Shown: piece by piece, positions 21,013 to 32,192 of the stretch
Numbering within the stretch: position 1 is the first letter of the stretch
Layout of the letters: the number at the start of each line of letters is the position of its first letter
Assembly: GCF_000828635.1 (NCBI RefSeq)
Contig: NZ_AP012547.1
Coordinates: 1,550,001-1,614,000 of the forward strand
Length of the DNA stretch: 64,000 nucleotides
Direction of reading: 5' to 3'
Source: Sulfuritalea hydrogenivorans sk43H
GTDB taxonomy: Bacteria; Pseudomonadota; Gammaproteobacteria; Burkholderiales; Rhodocyclaceae
Position numbers and translations under genes: made by a program
Notes under the pieces: generated by a model
What the model was told of the DNA's origin: nothing
Database searches by the model: none
What the model saw: the letters and a program-made list of their open reading frames with translations, nothing else

Positions 21013-21733
21013 ACCCGAGGATTACAAGCGTGTGCTGGAAACCGCGCTGCTGGTGGCCAGCGAGCCATTGCCGCTGGCCGAACTGAAAAAGCTCTTCGAC
21101 CAGGAGTTCGACGACGATACCTGGCGTACACTGCTCGATGACCTGCGCCGCGACTGGGCGAATCGCGGCGCCGAACTGGTGCAGCTGGCCTCCGGCTGGC
21201 GCTTCCAGACCCGCCCGGAATACCAGTCCTACATCGATCGCCTGAAGAACGACAAGCCGCCGAAGTATTCGCGCGCGGTGATGGAGACGCTGGCGATCAT
21301 CGCCTATCGCCAGCCGGTCACGCGCGGCGACATCGAAGATGTTCGCGGCGTGGCGGTGTCGCCGAATATTCTGAAGACGCTGGAAGGGCGTGGCTGGATT
21401 GACGCCGTGGGACATCGCGACGCACCGGGGAGACCGGCGCTGTATGCGACGACAAGAAGGTTTCTCGACGACCTGGGTTTGCGCAGCCTCACCGAACTGC
21501 CGCCACTGACTGAAATTGAAAGGGTGATGGACCTTGGACAATCCGCAATCCACGAAACCTCCCCGGTCCGGGAGTCGGAAGCCGAAAAATCGGGCGCCGA
21601 GCACGCAGGATCAGGACAAGCGACAGGGCAGCAGCCAGCGCAGTGGTCAGCAGAGCCCTCCAGCGACGGGCAGCTCACCCTCCCCGAGCGGGAAACGGAG
21701 CGGCCCGCCGCAGCGCCAGACGCGCAAGCCTAG
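20996..21733 (+). CDS. scpB: Segregation and condensation protein B
   Basis: The 245-residue partner of ScpA has two winged-helix domains: [18 protein letters not shown] near the start, RYSRAV-like [20 protein letters not shown] in the middle and GRPALYATT. It overlaps the scpA end by 17 bases. The last 65 residues are low-complexity (Ser, Gln, Glu, Pro, Ala) and share their DNA with the N-terminus of RluB in another frame. Confidence 0.92.
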   Translation: MLPLYKPEDYKRVLETALLVASEPLPLAELKKLFDQEFDDDTWRTLLDDLRRDWANRGAELVQLASGWRFQTRPEYQSYIDRLKNDKPPKYSRAVMETLAIIAYRQPVTRGDIEDVRGVAVSPNILKTLEGRGWIDAVGHRDAPGRPALYATTRRFLDDLGLRSLTELPPLTEIERVMDLGQSAIHETSPVRESEAEKSGAEHAGSGQATGQQPAQWSAEPSSDGQLTLPERETERPAAAPDAQA

Positions 21734-22691
21734 TCCTTTCCGGCCGCCGCAAGGCCCGGCACGGGCGCAAAGCGAGGCGCCGCGCGTCCGAGGCGGATCG
21801 TCTCTGCCGGCCCACGCAAAGCGGCGCAACGAGCCGGTCTTCATCGATCCGCCGAAGTTGCACAAGGCGCTGGCCGACGCGGGCTATGGCTCGCGGCGCG
21901 AACTTGAAGAGTGGATCATCGCCGGACGTGTCAGCGTCAACGGCATGCCGGCGCACGTAGGCCAGCGCGTCGGGCCGGAAGACAAGATTCGCCTCAACGG
22001 CAAGCTGGTGCAGCTCAAATTCGGTTTGCGCGCTCCGCGCGTGCTGGTCTATCACAAGCCTGAAGGCGAGATCGTTTCCAAGGACGATCCGGAAGGCCGC
22101 CCCAGCGTTTTTGCCAAACTGCCGCGACTGAAGAGCGGGCGCTGGATTTCCATCGGCCGGCTGGATTTCAACTCCTGCGGCCTGCTGCTGTTTACCAACG
22201 ACGGCAGCCTGGCCAATCGCATGATGCATCCGCGCTACGAAATCGAACGCGAATACGCGGTGCGCGTCCTCGGCGAGGCGACGCCCGAAATGCTCGAACG
22301 CCTGCGCAAGGGCGTCGAACTGGAGGACGGTCTGGCCAGCTTCAGTCTCATCCTGGACGGCGGCGGTGAAGGCGCCAACCACTGGTATCGCGTGGTTCTG
22401 TCCGAAGGACGCAATCGCGAGGTGCGGCGCATGTTCGAAGCCGTCGGCCTGATGGTCAGTCGTCTGATGCGCGTGCGTTACGGCCCCGTGCATTTGTCGC
22501 CGCGTCTCAAGCGGGGCCAGTGCCGCGATCTGGAGCCCGGCGAGGTACAGGAACTGCTGAAATTGCTGCCGCCGGAACAGAAGAGCCGATTCCCGGCGGG
22601 ATACGGGCCTTTTGCCGATACTCATGTCGGTGACGACTTTGACGACGAAGGCGAAACCGGCGGCAATCGAATTGATTTGGCAGAGAAATGA
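21534..22691 (+). CDS. rluB: 23S rRNA pseudouridine synthase RluB-type
   Basis: The 385-residue enzyme modifies uridine 2605 of 23S rRNA. After a roughly 100-residue basic, Pro/Ser/Gln-rich tail comes an S4 RNA-binding domain ([18 protein letters not shown]) and the synthase domain with catalytic aspartate in [17 protein letters not shown] and the REVRRMFE motif. No ATG lies ahead of the S4 domain, so TTG 21534 is the best visible start; this places 200 bases inside scpB in a different frame. A start inside the tail cannot be excluded. Confidence 0.85.
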   Translation: MDNPQSTKPPRSGSRKPKNRAPSTQDQDKRQGSSQRSGQQSPPATGSSPSPSGKRSGPPQRQTRKPSPFRPPQGPARAQSEAPRVRGGSSLPAHAKRRNEPVFIDPPKLHKALADAGYGSRRELEEWIIAGRVSVNGMPAHVGQRVGPEDKIRLNGKLVQLKFGLRAPRVLVYHKPEGEIVSKDDPEGRPSVFAKLPRLKSGRWISIGRLDFNSCGLLLFTNDGSLANRMMHPRYEIEREYAVRVLGEATPEMLERLRKGVELEDGLASFSLILDGGGEGANHWYRVVLSEGRNREVRRMFEAVGLMVSRLMRVRYGPVHLSPRLKRGQCRDLEPGEVQELLKLLPPEQKSRFPAGYGPFADTHVGDDFDDEGETGGNRIDLAEK

Positions 22692-22706
22692 TGCCTCTGC
22701 TATAAT
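22677..22706 (+). promoter_or_regulatory. Promoter of the rimP-nusA-infB operon
   Basis: TTGGCA, an 18-base spacer and a perfect TATAAT just after the rluB stop region. The predicted start is near 22714, giving a leader of about 85 bases before rimP. Confidence 0.75.
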
Positions 22707-22748
22707 CTTTCGGCTTTAGTTGGCACCGTGTTCTCGGGAGAGAGAAGG

Positions 22749-22768
22749 AATGGGCTTTTTGGCCCATT
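22749..22768 (+). promoter_or_regulatory. Leader hairpin ahead of rimP
   Basis: AATGGGC, loop TTTTTG, GCCCATT, followed by TTTCTATTTG. It lies in the transcribed leader between the promoter and rimP and looks like a weak intrinsic terminator or attenuator. NusA autocontrol of this operon is known in E. coli, so a regulatory role is plausible but unproven. Confidence 0.5.
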
Positions 22769-22799
22769 TTCTATTTGTGCGATGTGTTTGTGAGCTTTC

Positions 22800-23261
22800 A
22801 TGCAACTGCTTGATTTGATTGAGACGACTGTAACTGGCTTGGGATACGAACTGGTCGAATTCGAGACCAGTCCGCGTGCCCGGCTGCTGCGCGTCTTCAT
22901 CGACAGGCCGGAAGGCGCGCAAACGGAAAAGAGCGGCATCAGCGTCGAGGATTGTGCCGCGGTGAGCAATCAGCTCAGCCGTGTGTTCATGGTCGAAAAC
23001 ATCGATTATGACCGTCTTGAGGTCTCGTCTCCCGGACTCGATCGCCCGCTGGTCAAGCCCGCCGATTATCGGCGCTTTGCCGGACAGGACGTGCAGCTCA
23101 AGCTGCGTGTTCCGCTGGGGAACCAGCGCAATTTCAGCGGCGTGCTGGAGGGCTTGCAGGAAGAGGCGGGTGCTGAAATGGTGTGCCTGCGAACGAATGA
23201 CACAGTGCAGCGGTTTGCTCTCGAGAATGTCGATCGGGCGCGCCTGGTGCCCAAGTTCTGA
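22800..23261 (+). CDS. rimP: Ribosome maturation factor RimP
   Basis: The 153-residue protein helps mature the 30S subunit. [20 protein letters not shown] and the [21 protein letters not shown] motif are diagnostic. First gene of the operon, 19 bases before nusA. Confidence 0.93.
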   Translation: MQLLDLIETTVTGLGYELVEFETSPRARLLRVFIDRPEGAQTEKSGISVEDCAAVSNQLSRVFMVENIDYDRLEVSSPGLDRPLVKPADYRRFAGQDVQLKLRVPLGNQRNFSGVLEGLQEEAGAEMVCLRTNDTVQRFALENVDRARLVPKF

Positions 23262-23280
23262 TTATTGCTGGAGGACTCAC

Positions 23281-24762
23281 ATGAGCCGTGAATTGCTGCT
23301 GTTGGTCGATGCCCTGGCCCGCGAGAAGAATGTTCCGCGGGACATCGTGTTTGGCGCCCTTGAAATGGCGCTGGCATCCGCTACGAAAAAGCGTATCAAT
23401 GACGAAGCCGACGTGCGCGTAGACATCGATCGCGAGACTGGCGAACATGAAGCCTTCCGCCGCTGGCTGGTGGTTCCCGACGGCACCGTCGAGAATCCCG
23501 AGCAGCAGATCGGCTTGACCGCCGCGCAGCAGCAGATTTCCGACATTGCGCTCGAAGACTATATCGAGGAAGGGCTGGAGCCCGTCGATTTCGGCCGCAT
23601 CGGCGCCCAGGCGGCAAAGCAGGTGATCGTGCAGAAGATTCGCGATGCCGAGCGCGAGCAGTTGCTGAACGACTTCCTCGACCGCAAGGAATTTCTGGTC
23701 AGCGGTACCGTCAAGCGCATGGAGCGCGGCAGCGCCATCATCGAAGCGGGCCGCATCGAAGCCCTGTTGCCGCGCGACCAGATGATCCCCAAGGAAAACC
23801 TGCGCCCCGGCGATCGCGTTCGTGCCTGGCTGATGAAAATCGATCGCCAGGCAAGAGGCCCGCAACTGATCCTGTCGCGCACGGCTCCCGAATTCATCAT
23901 GAAGCTGTTCGAACTGGAAGTGCCGGAAATCGAAGACGGGCTGCTCGAGATCAAGGCCGCCGCGCGCGATGCCGGCATGCGCGCCAAGATCGCGGTGAAG
24001 TCGAACGATCCGCGCGTCGATCCGATCGGCACTTGCGTCGGCATGCGCGGTTCGCGCGTCACGGCGGTCACCAACGAGCTTTCCGGCGAACGTGTAGACA
24101 TCATCCTCTGGTCTGCCGATCCGGCGCAGTTCGTCATCGGCGCACTGGCCCCGGCCGAAGTGCAGAGCATCGTGGTCGACGAAGAGAAGCACGCAATGGA
24201 CGTCGTGGTCGACGAGGACAACCTTGCCATCGCCATCGGCCGTGGCGGGCAGAACGTGCGACTGGCCTCGGAACTCACCGGCTGGACCATCAATCTGATG
24301 ACCATTGAAGAGTCCCAGAGCAAGTCCGAATCGGAACATAGCTCGATCCGTGCCTTGTTCATCGAAAAGCTCGACGTGGACGAGGAGGTTGCCAATATCC
24401 TGATCGAGGAAGGCTTCTCCACGCTGGAGGAAATTGCCTACGTTCCTCTCGCGGAAATGCTCGAAATCGAAGCTTTCGACGAGGCCACGGTGACGGAACT
24501 CCGTGACCGTGCGCGCAACGTGCTGCTGACCGAAGCCATCGTGGATGAAGAGCAGATGGAGAAGGTGGCCGATGACCTGCTCTCACTGGAGGGCATGGAC
24601 AAGCCGTTGGCGGCAAAGCTGGCCAAGAATGGCATCACTGATCGTGATGCACTGGCGGACCTGGCAACCGATGAGTTGATGGAAATGACCGGCATCGATG
24701 CCGAGCGGGCGACGGCGCTGATCACTGTTGCGCGTGCCCACTGGTTTGCCGAAGAAGAATGA
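23281..24762 (+). CDS. nusA: Transcription termination/antitermination protein NusA
   Basis: The 493-residue RNA polymerase factor shows the N-terminal domain ([20 protein letters not shown]), an S1 domain around 135-200 ([20 protein letters not shown]), two KH domains ([23 protein letters not shown]) and two acidic helical repeats at the C-terminus (from about 360). ATG 23281 with GGAGGACTCAC upstream is chosen; the longer frame upstream lies within rimP. Confidence 0.95.
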   Translation: MSRELLLLVDALAREKNVPRDIVFGALEMALASATKKRINDEADVRVDIDRETGEHEAFRRWLVVPDGTVENPEQQIGLTAAQQQISDIALEDYIEEGLEPVDFGRIGAQAAKQVIVQKIRDAEREQLLNDFLDRKEFLVSGTVKRMERGSAIIEAGRIEALLPRDQMIPKENLRPGDRVRAWLMKIDRQARGPQLILSRTAPEFIMKLFELEVPEIEDGLLEIKAAARDAGMRAKIAVKSNDPRVDPIGTCVGMRGSRVTAVTNELSGERVDIILWSADPAQFVIGALAPAEVQSIVVDEEKHAMDVVVDEDNLAIAIGRGGQNVRLASELTGWTINLMTIEESQSKSESEHSSIRALFIEKLDVDEEVANILIEEGFSTLEEIAYVPLAEMLEIEAFDEATVTELRDRARNVLLTEAIVDEEQMEKVADDLLSLEGMDKPLAAKLAKNGITDRDALADLATDELMEMTGIDAERATALITVARAHWFAEEE

Positions 24763-24772
24763 GAGGTACCGC

Positions 24773-27475
24773 ATGGCTTTGATGACTGTTTCCCAATTCG
24801 CCACCGAGCTGAAAATGCCGGCGCCAGCATTGCTGGAGCAACTGGCCAAGGCCGGCGTCAGCAAGCAGGCATCCAACGACACCTTGTCCGAGCAGGACAA
24901 GACGCGGCTGCTCGACTATCTGCGCAAGTCGCATGGAGAGGCGGCGCCCAAGGCCAAGATCACCCTGACGCGCAAGCAGACCAGCGAAATCCGGGCCTCT
25001 GATTCCACCGGCAAGGCGCGCACGATTCAGGTTGAGGTTCGCAAGAAGCGTGTATTCGTCAAGCGCGATGCCAGCGAGCTGGCCGCCGAAGCCGCTGCCG
25101 AAACTTCCGTCGAAGCCGCTGCGGTTGAACCGGCTCCGGCAGCGACTCCGGAACCCGTCCCGGTTGTCGAGGCGGCGCCTCCTCCTGTTGTTGCCGCAGT
25201 GGAAGTTGAGGTCGCCGCACCGGTGATCGAGGCAGTGGCCGAAGCCCCTGCCCCTGCCCCTGCGCCCAAGCGTGTGGCAACCACCAAGTCCGTGATCGAT
25301 CCGGCACAGCGCGCATTGCGCGAGGCCGAAACCCAGCGCCAGGGAAAGCTTTCCGCGATTCAGGCCGCCGAGTTCAAGGAAAAGAGCGAACGCGAAGCAA
25401 GGGCGCGAGCCGAGGCCGAAGCCCGGCTTGCCGAGCAGCAGGCGCAATTGGCCGCTGCGGAAGCCAAGAAGGCGAAAGATGCAGCCGCCGCTGCAGGCGT
25501 ATCCGGCACGATACACAAGCCGGCGGCGAAGCCGGAAGACGGCAAGGCCAAGCCGGCGAAGAAAGACGCATGGAAGGATGACGCGGCCAAACGGCGTGCG
25601 ATCAAGACTCGCGGTGATGCGGGCACCGCCGGTTGGCGCGGCTCCAAGGGTGGCGGGCGTCATGGACGCCACGGCCACGCCGAAGAGGCGCCGGTGCAGC
25701 AGCCGGTCGAGGCGATTGTCCGTGAAGTCCATGTTCCGGAAACGATCACCGTTGCCGATCTGGCGCACAAGATGACCGTCAAGGCGACGGAGGTCATCAA
25801 GACCCTGATGAAGATGGGATCGATGGTCACCATCAACCAGGTGCTCGACCAGGAAACGGCCATGATCGTGGTCGAGGAAATGGGGCATATCGCTCTCGCC
25901 GCAAAGCTCGACGATCCCGATGCATTCCTCGCCGACGAAGGCGAGCACAAGGATGTGGAGCAGTTGCCGCGCGCTCCGGTGGTCACCGTGATGGGTCACG
26001 TCGACCACGGCAAGACGTCGCTGCTCGACTACATCCGCAAGAGCCGTGTCGCCCATGGCGAAGCGGGCGGCATCACGCAGCACATCGGCGCCTACCACGT
26101 CGAGACGCCGCGCGGCATGATCACTTTCCTCGACACGCCGGGCCACGAGGCTTTCACGGCGATGCGCGCTCGCGGTGCCAAGGCGACCGACCTGGTCATT
26201 CTGGTGGTTGCGGCCGACGACGGTGTCATGCCGCAAACCAAGGAGGCGATTCATCACGCGAAGGCGGCCAACGTGCCCCTGATCGTGGCCGTCACCAAGA
26301 TCGACAAGCCCGACGCCAATCCGGAGCGGGTCAAGCAGGAACTGGTCGCGGAAGGCGTCGTGCCGGAAGAATACGGCGGCGATTCTCCCTTCGTCGGGGT
26401 TTCGGCCAAGACCGGGCAAGGCATCGATGAATTGCTGGAGCAGGTCCTGCTGCAGGCCGAAGTGCTGGAACTCAAGGCACCGGTGGAAGCTCCCGCCAAG
26501 GGGCTGGTGATCGAAGCGCGTCTCGACAAGGGCAAGGGCCCGGTGGCCACCATCCTGGTGCTGTCGGGCACTCTGCGTCGCGGTGATGTGCTGCTGGTCG
26601 GCGCCGTGTTCGGCCGCGTGCGTGCCATGCTGGATGAGAACGGCAAGTCGGTCGAGTCGGCGGGGCCCGCTATTCCGGTGGAAATTCAGGGCCTGACGGA
26701 CGTGCCGGCAGCCGGCGACGAGGGCATGGTCCTCCTCGACGAGCGCAAGGCGCGCGAAATCGCACTGTTCCGCCAGGGCAAGTTCCGCGATGTCAAGCTG
26801 GCGAAGCAGCAGGCCGCGAAGCTCGAAAACATGTTCGAACAGATGGCCGAAGGCGAAGTCAGGACCCTGCCGCTGATCATCAAGGCGGACGTGCAAGGTT
26901 CGCAGGAAGCCCTGGTACAGTCACTGAACAAGCTGTCGACCGGCGAAGTCAAGGTCACCATCGTTCATGCCGGCGTGGGGGGCATCAGCGAATCGGACGT
27001 CAATCTGGCAGCTGCCTCCAAGGCGGTCGTCATTGGCTTCAACACCCGTGCCGACGTGGGGGCGCGCAGGGCGGCCGAGAGTCTTGGCGTGGATATTCGC
27101 TACTACAACATCATTTACGCGGCAGTCGATGAAGTGAAGGCCGCGCTGTCCGGCATGCTGGCTCCGGAGAAAAAGGAAGTCATTCTCGGTCTGGTCGAGA
27201 TTCGCCAGGTCTTCCGGATTTCGCGGATCGGCGCGGTCGCCGGCTGCATGGTGCTGTCCGGCATCGTCAGGCGCAACGCTTCGGTGCGCGTGCTGCGCAA
27301 CAATACAGTGGTGCATACGGGCGAACTGGATTCGCTCAAGCGGTTCAAGGATGACGTCCGCGAGGTCAAGGAAGGTTTTGAGTGCGGCTTGAGCCTCAAG
27401 AACTTCAATGACATCAACGAAGGCGATCAACTCGAAGTGTTCGAGGTTCAGGAAGTCGCCCGCAAACTGAGCTGA
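24773..27475 (+). CDS. infB: Translation initiation factor IF-2
   Basis: The 900-residue GTPase places initiator tRNA on the 30S subunit. An N-terminal IF2-N helix domain ([12 protein letters not shown]) is followed by a long Ala/Pro/Glu linker (about 100-290). The GTPase motifs are GHVDHGKT near 407, DTPGHEAF near 452 and TKID near 507, where many IF-2 proteins have NKID. The C-terminal domains II-IV follow. ATG 24773 with GAGAGG is used. Confidence 0.95.
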   Translation: MALMTVSQFATELKMPAPALLEQLAKAGVSKQASNDTLSEQDKTRLLDYLRKSHGEAAPKAKITLTRKQTSEIRASDSTGKARTIQVEVRKKRVFVKRDASELAAEAAAETSVEAAAVEPAPAATPEPVPVVEAAPPPVVAAVEVEVAAPVIEAVAEAPAPAPAPKRVATTKSVIDPAQRALREAETQRQGKLSAIQAAEFKEKSEREARARAEAEARLAEQQAQLAAAEAKKAKDAAAAAGVSGTIHKPAAKPEDGKAKPAKKDAWKDDAAKRRAIKTRGDAGTAGWRGSKGGGRHGRHGHAEEAPVQQPVEAIVREVHVPETITVADLAHKMTVKATEVIKTLMKMGSMVTINQVLDQETAMIVVEEMGHIALAAKLDDPDAFLADEGEHKDVEQLPRAPVVTVMGHVDHGKTSLLDYIRKSRVAHGEAGGITQHIGAYHVETPRGMITFLDTPGHEAFTAMRARGAKATDLVILVVAADDGVMPQTKEAIHHAKAANVPLIVAVTKIDKPDANPERVKQELVAEGVVPEEYGGDSPFVGVSAKTGQGIDELLEQVLLQAEVLELKAPVEAPAKGLVIEARLDKGKGPVATILVLSGTLRRGDVLLVGAVFGRVRAMLDENGKSVESAGPAIPVEIQGLTDVPAAGDEGMVLLDERKAREIALFRQGKFRDVKLAKQQAAKLENMFEQMAEGEVRTLPLIIKADVQGSQEALVQSLNKLSTGEVKVTIVHAGVGGISESDVNLAAASKAVVIGFNTRADVGARRAAESLGVDIRYYNIIYAAVDEVKAALSGMLAPEKKEVILGLVEIRQVFRISRIGAVAGCMVLSGIVRRNASVRVLRNNTVVHTGELDSLKRFKDDVREVKEGFECGLSLKNFNDINEGDQLEVFEVQEVARKLS

Positions 27476-27477
27476 TC

Positions 27478-27879
27478 ATGGCGACAAAACGCGGCTCAGG
27501 TCACGGTTATGCACGGTCTGACCGCGTTTCCGAGCAAATCCGGCGCGAACTCGCGGATTTGCTGCGCTTTCATCTCAAGGATTTGCGCATCGCGCCGAAG
27601 CTGACGCTGGTTACGCTGACGGCTGTCGAGGTCACTGCCGACTATGCTCACGCCAAGGTGTTCTATACGTCGCTGGCAGATCCGGCATCGAACGAGATGA
27701 TCGATCAGGGCCTCAAGCATTCCGCCAGTTTTTTGCGTCGCGAGCTGGGCCGCCGGATTCGGATTCATCATATTCCCGAGCTGCATTTCGTTTTCGACCC
27801 ATCCGTCCAGGAGGGCGCGCGCCTCTCGAAGCTGATCGACGCGGCCGTGGAATCGGACAAGAAGCTGCAAGACGAGTGA
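27478..27879 (+). CDS. rbfA: Ribosome-binding factor A
   Basis: The 133-residue KH-like cold-shock and 30S maturation factor has RVSEQIRRELADLL near the start and LKHSASFLRRELGRRIRIHHIPELHFVFD split over the centre (first part residues 80-95). It starts two bases after infB and its TGA overlaps the truB start. Confidence 0.93.
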   Translation: MATKRGSGHGYARSDRVSEQIRRELADLLRFHLKDLRIAPKLTLVTLTAVEVTADYAHAKVFYTSLADPASNEMIDQGLKHSASFLRRELGRRIRIHHIPELHFVFDPSVQEGARLSKLIDAAVESDKKLQDE

Positions 27880-28817
27880 ATGCGCGAATGAACGCGCCGC
27901 ATCGCGAAGGTGGCAAGCTCAGGCGGCGTCGGCTCGATGGCGTGCTGCTGCTGGACAAATCGCTCGGGCTTTCGTCGAATCATGCCCTGCAAGCCGCCCG
28001 GCGTCTTTACAACGCAGAAAAGGCCGGACATACCGGTACGCTTGATCCATTGGCGACTGGTTTGCTGCCCTTGTGCTTCGGCGAAGCGACCAAGTTTTCC
28101 GGCGAGTTGCTCAATGCCGACAAGCGCTATGTGGCAACAGTTCAGCTTGGCGTCACCACTGATACGGCGGATGCCGAAGGCGCGGTTCTGGAGCGGCGTC
28201 CGGTAACAGTTGACCGTTCCGATGTGAAAGCCGCAATGGCCCATTTCGTCGGCGAGATTGACCAGGTGCCGCCGATGTATTCGGCGCTGAAGCGCGACGG
28301 CAAGCCGCTCTACGAATACGCCCGTGCCGGCATCGAAGTGGAACGGACGTCACGCCGCGTCAGTATCCATGAATTGCGCCTGCTCGATTCGGACCACGAT
28401 CTGGTCGATGGGCGCTTTGTTTTCGAAGTCCGCTGCAGCAAGGGAACTTATGTGCGAACCCTGGCCGCCGACATCGGCGATCGCCTGGGTTGCGGAGCAC
28501 ATCTGGCCGCCTTGCGTCGTACCGGCATCGGCGCGTTGGACGTCGCCCAGGCGCATTCCCTGGCCACGCTCGAAGGTCTGCCGGCCGAAGCCCGGGACGC
28601 CCTGCTGTTGCCCCCCGATTCCCTGCTGGCAAGTTTGGCCGAGGCACGCCTCGATGCAGCCGATGCCGCCAGGTTGAGGCATGGCCAGGCAGTGCGCTGG
28701 GCTGGCGAGGAGGGCACCCGGCTGCGCGTATATGACGCAGAACATGGGTTCATCGGCGTTTGTCAGCAGGTTGCGGATGGCTGGCTGCAACCGCTGCGGC
28801 TGGTTGCAGGCGCCTGA
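27876..28817 (+). CDS. truB: tRNA pseudouridine(55) synthase
   Basis: The 313-residue enzyme makes pseudouridine 55 in the tRNA T loop. LDGVLLLDKSLGLSSN, then AGHTGTLDPLATGLLP with the catalytic aspartate, and CSKGTYVRTLAADIG are family motifs. GTG 27876 overlaps the rbfA stop; ATG 27888 is an alternative start. Confidence 0.94.
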   Translation: MNARMNAPHREGGKLRRRRLDGVLLLDKSLGLSSNHALQAARRLYNAEKAGHTGTLDPLATGLLPLCFGEATKFSGELLNADKRYVATVQLGVTTDTADAEGAVLERRPVTVDRSDVKAAMAHFVGEIDQVPPMYSALKRDGKPLYEYARAGIEVERTSRRVSIHELRLLDSDHDLVDGRFVFEVRCSKGTYVRTLAADIGDRLGCGAHLAALRRTGIGALDVAQAHSLATLEGLPAEARDALLLPPDSLLASLAEARLDAADAARLRHGQAVRWAGEEGTRLRVYDAEHGFIGVCQQVADGWLQPLRLVAGA

Positions 28818-28877
28818 AGGCGGAATCAGCTTTGGTTATGACCACTCAGCTTGACGTCAATAATTAGCGTTCGATGC

Positions 28878-28907
28878 TTGATTAGACGGTATTCAAAACG
28901 CTATAAT
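28878..28907 (+). promoter_or_regulatory. Promoter for rpsO
   Basis: TTGATT, 18-base spacer, perfect TATAAT, about 50 bases before rpsO. It gives rpsO-pnp its own transcription start within the larger operon. Confidence 0.75.
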
Positions 28908-28956
28908 CCGCGGTTCTCCAAGAGCCCAATATCACAGGATCAGCAAGGAAACCATA

Positions 28957-29226
28957 ATGGCAATTTCCACTACAGACAAAGCCAAGATCGTCACTGACTA
29001 CCAGCGTGCGCAGGGTGACACCGGCTCTCCCGAAGTTCAGGTGGCGCTTCTTACCGCGCGCATCAACGACCTGACGGGTCATTTCAAGGCACACACCAAG
29101 GATCATCATTCACGGCGCGGCCTGCTCAAGATGGTCAGCCAGCGTCGCAAGATGCTGGATTACCTCAAGCGCAAGAATGTCGACGGCTACCGTTCGCTGA
29201 TCGAGCGTCTCGGTCTGCGTAAATAA
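28957..29226 (+). CDS. rpsO: 30S ribosomal protein S15
   Basis: The 89-residue protein matches S15 over its whole length ([48 protein letters not shown]). It binds 16S rRNA helices 20-22 and, in E. coli, its own mRNA. Confidence 0.97.
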   Translation: MAISTTDKAKIVTDYQRAQGDTGSPEVQVALLTARINDLTGHFKAHTKDHHSRRGLLKMVSQRRKMLDYLKRKNVDGYRSLIERLGLRK

Positions 29227-29308
29227 TTTTCTCAAACAAGCGTCGGTCCGGGTCGTTCCCAACGCGCGATGCGCTTTGTTCAAGCTACTGCCCAGGCTTG
29301 CTGAACAG

Positions 29309-29347
29309 GCCGGTACAGCCGTGATGGCTGTGCCGGCTTTTATTTTT
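29309..29347 (+). terminator. Intrinsic terminator between rpsO and pnp
   Basis: GCCGGTACAGCC, loop GTGAT, GGCTGTGCCGGC, then TTTTATTTTTT: a 12-base stem with one G:T pair and a clear T-tract. It probably attenuates read-through into pnp and may be a processing site. Confidence 0.85.
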
Positions 29348-29364
29348 TGCCGAAAGGAATTGTT

Positions 29365-31482
29365 GTGCTGAATCCTATCAAGAAGAGTTTTGCCTACGGT
29401 GACCACACGGTCACCCTTGAGACTGCCGAAATTGCCCGCCAGGCTGGCGGCGCCGTCATGGTCACCATGGATGACACCGTTGTGCTGGCGACGGTGGTTG
29501 GCGCGCGCAACGCCAAGCCGGGACAGGATTTTTTCCCGCTGACCGTCGATTATCAGGAGCGGTCTTACGCTGCCGGTCGCATTCCCGGAGGTTTCTTCAA
29601 GCGTGAAGGCCGCCCGTCGGAGAAGGAAATCCTGACCTCGCGCTTGATCGACCGCCCGTTGCGTCCGCTGTTCCCCGATGCCTTCTACAACGAAGTTCAG
29701 GTGGTTTGCACCGTAATGTCATGCAACCCCGAAATCGATCCGGATATCCCGGCGATGCTCGGTGCGTCGGCGGCCATGGCGATTTCCGGCATCCCGTTCA
29801 GCGGCCCGATCGGCGCCGCCCGCGTTGGCTACATCGACGGCAAGTACGTGCTGTGCCCGACCAAGACCCAATTGGCAAGCACGCAACTCGACCTGGTGGT
29901 TGCCGGTACCGAAGCCGCCGTGTTGATGGTCGAGTCCGAGGCCCAGCAGCTTTCCGAAGAGATCATGCTCGGCGCCGTGGTGTTCGGCCATGACCAGATG
30001 CAGGCCGCGATCAAGGCCATCAACGAACTGGTTGAAGTCGCCGGCAAGCCGGAGTGGGACTGGCAGCCGCCGGCCAAGGACGAGCCGCTGATTGCCCGCG
30101 TGGCCGAACTGGCGGAAGCCGAACTGCGCGAAGCCTATCGCATCACCAGCAAGCAGGCCCGCACGATCAAGACCCGTGAAATCACCAAGAAGACCATTGC
30201 CGCATTGACCGAGGGCGTCGAAAACGCACCGGATTCAAACCTGGTCGGCAACACCGTGTTCGAACTGGAAGCCAAGATTGTCCGCAGCCAGATTCTCAAC
30301 GGCGAGCCCCGTATCGACGGCCGCGACACGCGCACCGTACGGCCCATCGTCATTCGCAACGGCGTTTTGGCGCGCACCCACGGATCGGCACTATTTACGC
30401 GCGGCGAGACGCAAGCCCTGGTTGTCGCCACGCTGGGTACCGGCCGCGACGAGCAGATCATCGACGCCCTGCAAGGCGAGTACCGCGATCGCTTCATGCT
30501 TCACTACAACATGCCTCCCTATGCCACCGGCGAGACCGGCCGCGTCGGTACGCCGAAGCGCCGCGAAATCGGCCACGGCCGCCTGGCCAAGCGCGCGCTG
30601 CTGGCCGTGCTGCCGTCGCCCGAGGAGTTCGGCTATTCGATGCGCGTCGTGTCGGAAATCACCGAGTCCAACGGCTCGTCGTCGATGGCTTCCGTCTGCG
30701 GCGGCTCGCTGGCCCTGATGGATGCCGGCGTGCCGCTCAAGGCGCACGTGGCGGGCATCGCCATGGGCCTGATCAAGGACGGCCCTCGCTTTGCGGTGCT
30801 GACCGACATCCTGGGCGACGAGGATCATCTCGGCGACATGGACTTCAAGGTTGCGGGCACCGAGAGCGGTATCACTGCCCTCCAGATGGATATCAAGATT
30901 CAGGGCATCACCAAGGAAATCATGCAGGTTGCGTTGGCCCAGGCCAAGGACGCGCGTTTGCACATTCTGGAAAAGATGCGGGTTTCGATGTCCGGCCATC
31001 GCGAGGAAGTTTCCAACTTTGCCCCGCGCATGATCCACATCAAGATCAATCCGGAGAAGATTCGCGACGTGATCGGCAAGGGCGGCGCGGTGATCCGTGC
31101 GCTGACCGAAGAAACCGGCTGCGTGATCGATATCGAGGACGACGGTTCGATCACCATTTCCTCGGTGAATGCCGATGCGGCACAGGTGGCCAAGAAGCGT
31201 ATCGAGGACATTACCGCCGAAGTTGAAGTCGGGCGCATTTATGAAGGCACGGTGCTGCGCCTGCTGGATTTCGGCGCCATCGTCAGCCTGCTGCCGGGCA
31301 AGGACGGTCTCCTGCACATTTCGCAGATTGCCAGCGAGCGCGTGAATGCCGTCGCCGACTACCTGAAGGAAGGCCAGTTGGTGAAGGTCAAGGTCATCGA
31401 GACGGATGACAAGGGTCGCGTTCGTTTGTCGATGAAAGCCATTGCCGCGGAAACTCCGGCACCGGCCGCCACCGCCGAGTAA
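29365..31482 (+). CDS. pnp: Polyribonucleotide nucleotidyltransferase (PNPase)
   Basis: The 705-residue phosphorolytic 3'-5' exonuclease has two RNase PH domains ([20 protein letters not shown] in the first; the [20 protein letters not shown] region in the second), a KH domain near 550-610 ([18 protein letters not shown]) and an S1 domain at the end ([18 protein letters not shown]). GTG 29365 with AGGA six bases upstream fits better than TTG 29347. A strong terminator follows. Confidence 0.94.
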   Translation: MLNPIKKSFAYGDHTVTLETAEIARQAGGAVMVTMDDTVVLATVVGARNAKPGQDFFPLTVDYQERSYAAGRIPGGFFKREGRPSEKEILTSRLIDRPLRPLFPDAFYNEVQVVCTVMSCNPEIDPDIPAMLGASAAMAISGIPFSGPIGAARVGYIDGKYVLCPTKTQLASTQLDLVVAGTEAAVLMVESEAQQLSEEIMLGAVVFGHDQMQAAIKAINELVEVAGKPEWDWQPPAKDEPLIARVAELAEAELREAYRITSKQARTIKTREITKKTIAALTEGVENAPDSNLVGNTVFELEAKIVRSQILNGEPRIDGRDTRTVRPIVIRNGVLARTHGSALFTRGETQALVVATLGTGRDEQIIDALQGEYRDRFMLHYNMPPYATGETGRVGTPKRREIGHGRLAKRALLAVLPSPEEFGYSMRVVSEITESNGSSSMASVCGGSLALMDAGVPLKAHVAGIAMGLIKDGPRFAVLTDILGDEDHLGDMDFKVAGTESGITALQMDIKIQGITKEIMQVALAQAKDARLHILEKMRVSMSGHREEVSNFAPRMIHIKINPEKIRDVIGKGGAVIRALTEETGCVIDIEDDGSITISSVNADAAQVAKKRIEDITAEVEVGRIYEGTVLRLLDFGAIVSLLPGKDGLLHISQIASERVNAVADYLKEGQLVKVKVIETDDKGRVRLSMKAIAAETPAPAATAE

Positions 31483-31501
31483 TCGACCGCTTGCAGGCAG
31501 C

Positions 31502-31529
31502 AAAAAAGGACGTCTCGGCGTCCTTTTTT
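31502..31529. terminator. Bidirectional terminator after pnp
   Basis: AAAAAAGGACG, loop TCTCGG, CGTCCTTTTTT. A tract of A on one side and T on the other allows termination from both strands, between convergent pnp and dksA. Confidence 0.9.
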
Positions 31530-31615
31530 GTTTGTCGCGGTTTTCGCGTTTGCCGGGGACTTACTTCCCGACCTGCTTTTGGCTTCGGCCGCTACGCTTA
31601 CGTTAGCCTGCACCG

Positions 31616-31649
31616 AAAACAGGCTGGAATTACTTTCCAACCTGTTTTT
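31616..31649 (-). terminator. Terminator overlapping the dksA stop
   Basis: On the minus strand a 14-base stem AAAACAGG..TGGAA / TTCC..CCTGTTTT with a short loop holding the dksA stop codon. It ends in TTTT and lies at the very end of dksA. Confidence 0.65.
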
Positions 31650-32058
31650 CGCGGTGCTCTTCGAGGGTCTTGCAGTCGATGCACAAGGTGGCGGTCGGGC
31701 GTGCTTCAAGGCGCTTCAGGCCGATTTCGACGCCGCAGGAGTCGCAGTAGCCATATTCGCCTGCTTCGATGCGGGCAATCGACTCGTCAATCTTCTTGAT
31801 CAGTTTGCGCTCGCGGTCACGGTTGCGCAGTTCCAGCGCAATATCGGACTCCTGGCTGGCGCGATCGTTCGGATCGGCGAACACGGTCGCTTCGTCCTGC
31901 ATGGTATGCACCGTGCGCTCGATATCCTCGCTCAGTTCGTCCTTGAGGGAAGTCAGGATGTCGCGAAAATGAGTGAGCTGTTTCGTGCTCATGTAGTCCT
32001 CGCCCTTTTTCGGGATGTAGGGCGGGAATTGCTTCTTGTGCAGCAGATCTTCAGCCAT
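31630..32058 (-). CDS. dksA: RNA polymerase-binding transcription factor DksA
   Basis: The 142-residue factor works with ppGpp at RNA polymerase. It has the coiled-coil tip acids in FADPNDRASQE, the four-cysteine zinc finger CDSCGVEIG and CIDC near 104-130, and ends KQVGK. Start ATG 32058 (MAEDLLHKK); an internal ATG (MSTKQLTHF) 22 codons later is possible. Isolated gene on the minus strand. Confidence 0.93.
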   Translation of the reverse strand: MAEDLLHKKQFPPYIPKKGEDYMSTKQLTHFRDILTSLKDELSEDIERTVHTMQDEATVFADPNDRASQESDIALELRNRDRERKLIKKIDESIARIEAGEYGYCDSCGVEIGLKRLEARPTATLCIDCKTLEEHREKQVGK

Positions 32059-32153
32059 CGCGGAATGTCCGTATTTTCGGAGAACCGGCTTTATAAACGA
32101 AACGCGGGACTACCGCAAGTCAAGGTTTTTCGACACGGCATGTCGCAATGCGA

Positions 32154-32183
32154 TTGACCGGCACGGGCGGGGTTCGGTAAAAT
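32154..32183 (+). promoter_or_regulatory. Promoter for tRNA-Pro
   Basis: TTGACC, 18-base spacer, TAAAAT, ending ten bases before the tRNA. Confidence 0.6.
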
Positions 32184-32192
32184 TGCGCGGTT

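Noticed and set aside
24722..26896. Minus-strand open frame of 724 codons opposite infB
   Set aside because: The translation is a compositional artefact (Gly/Arg/Leu/His-rich) of the Ala/Glu-rich IF-2 gene.
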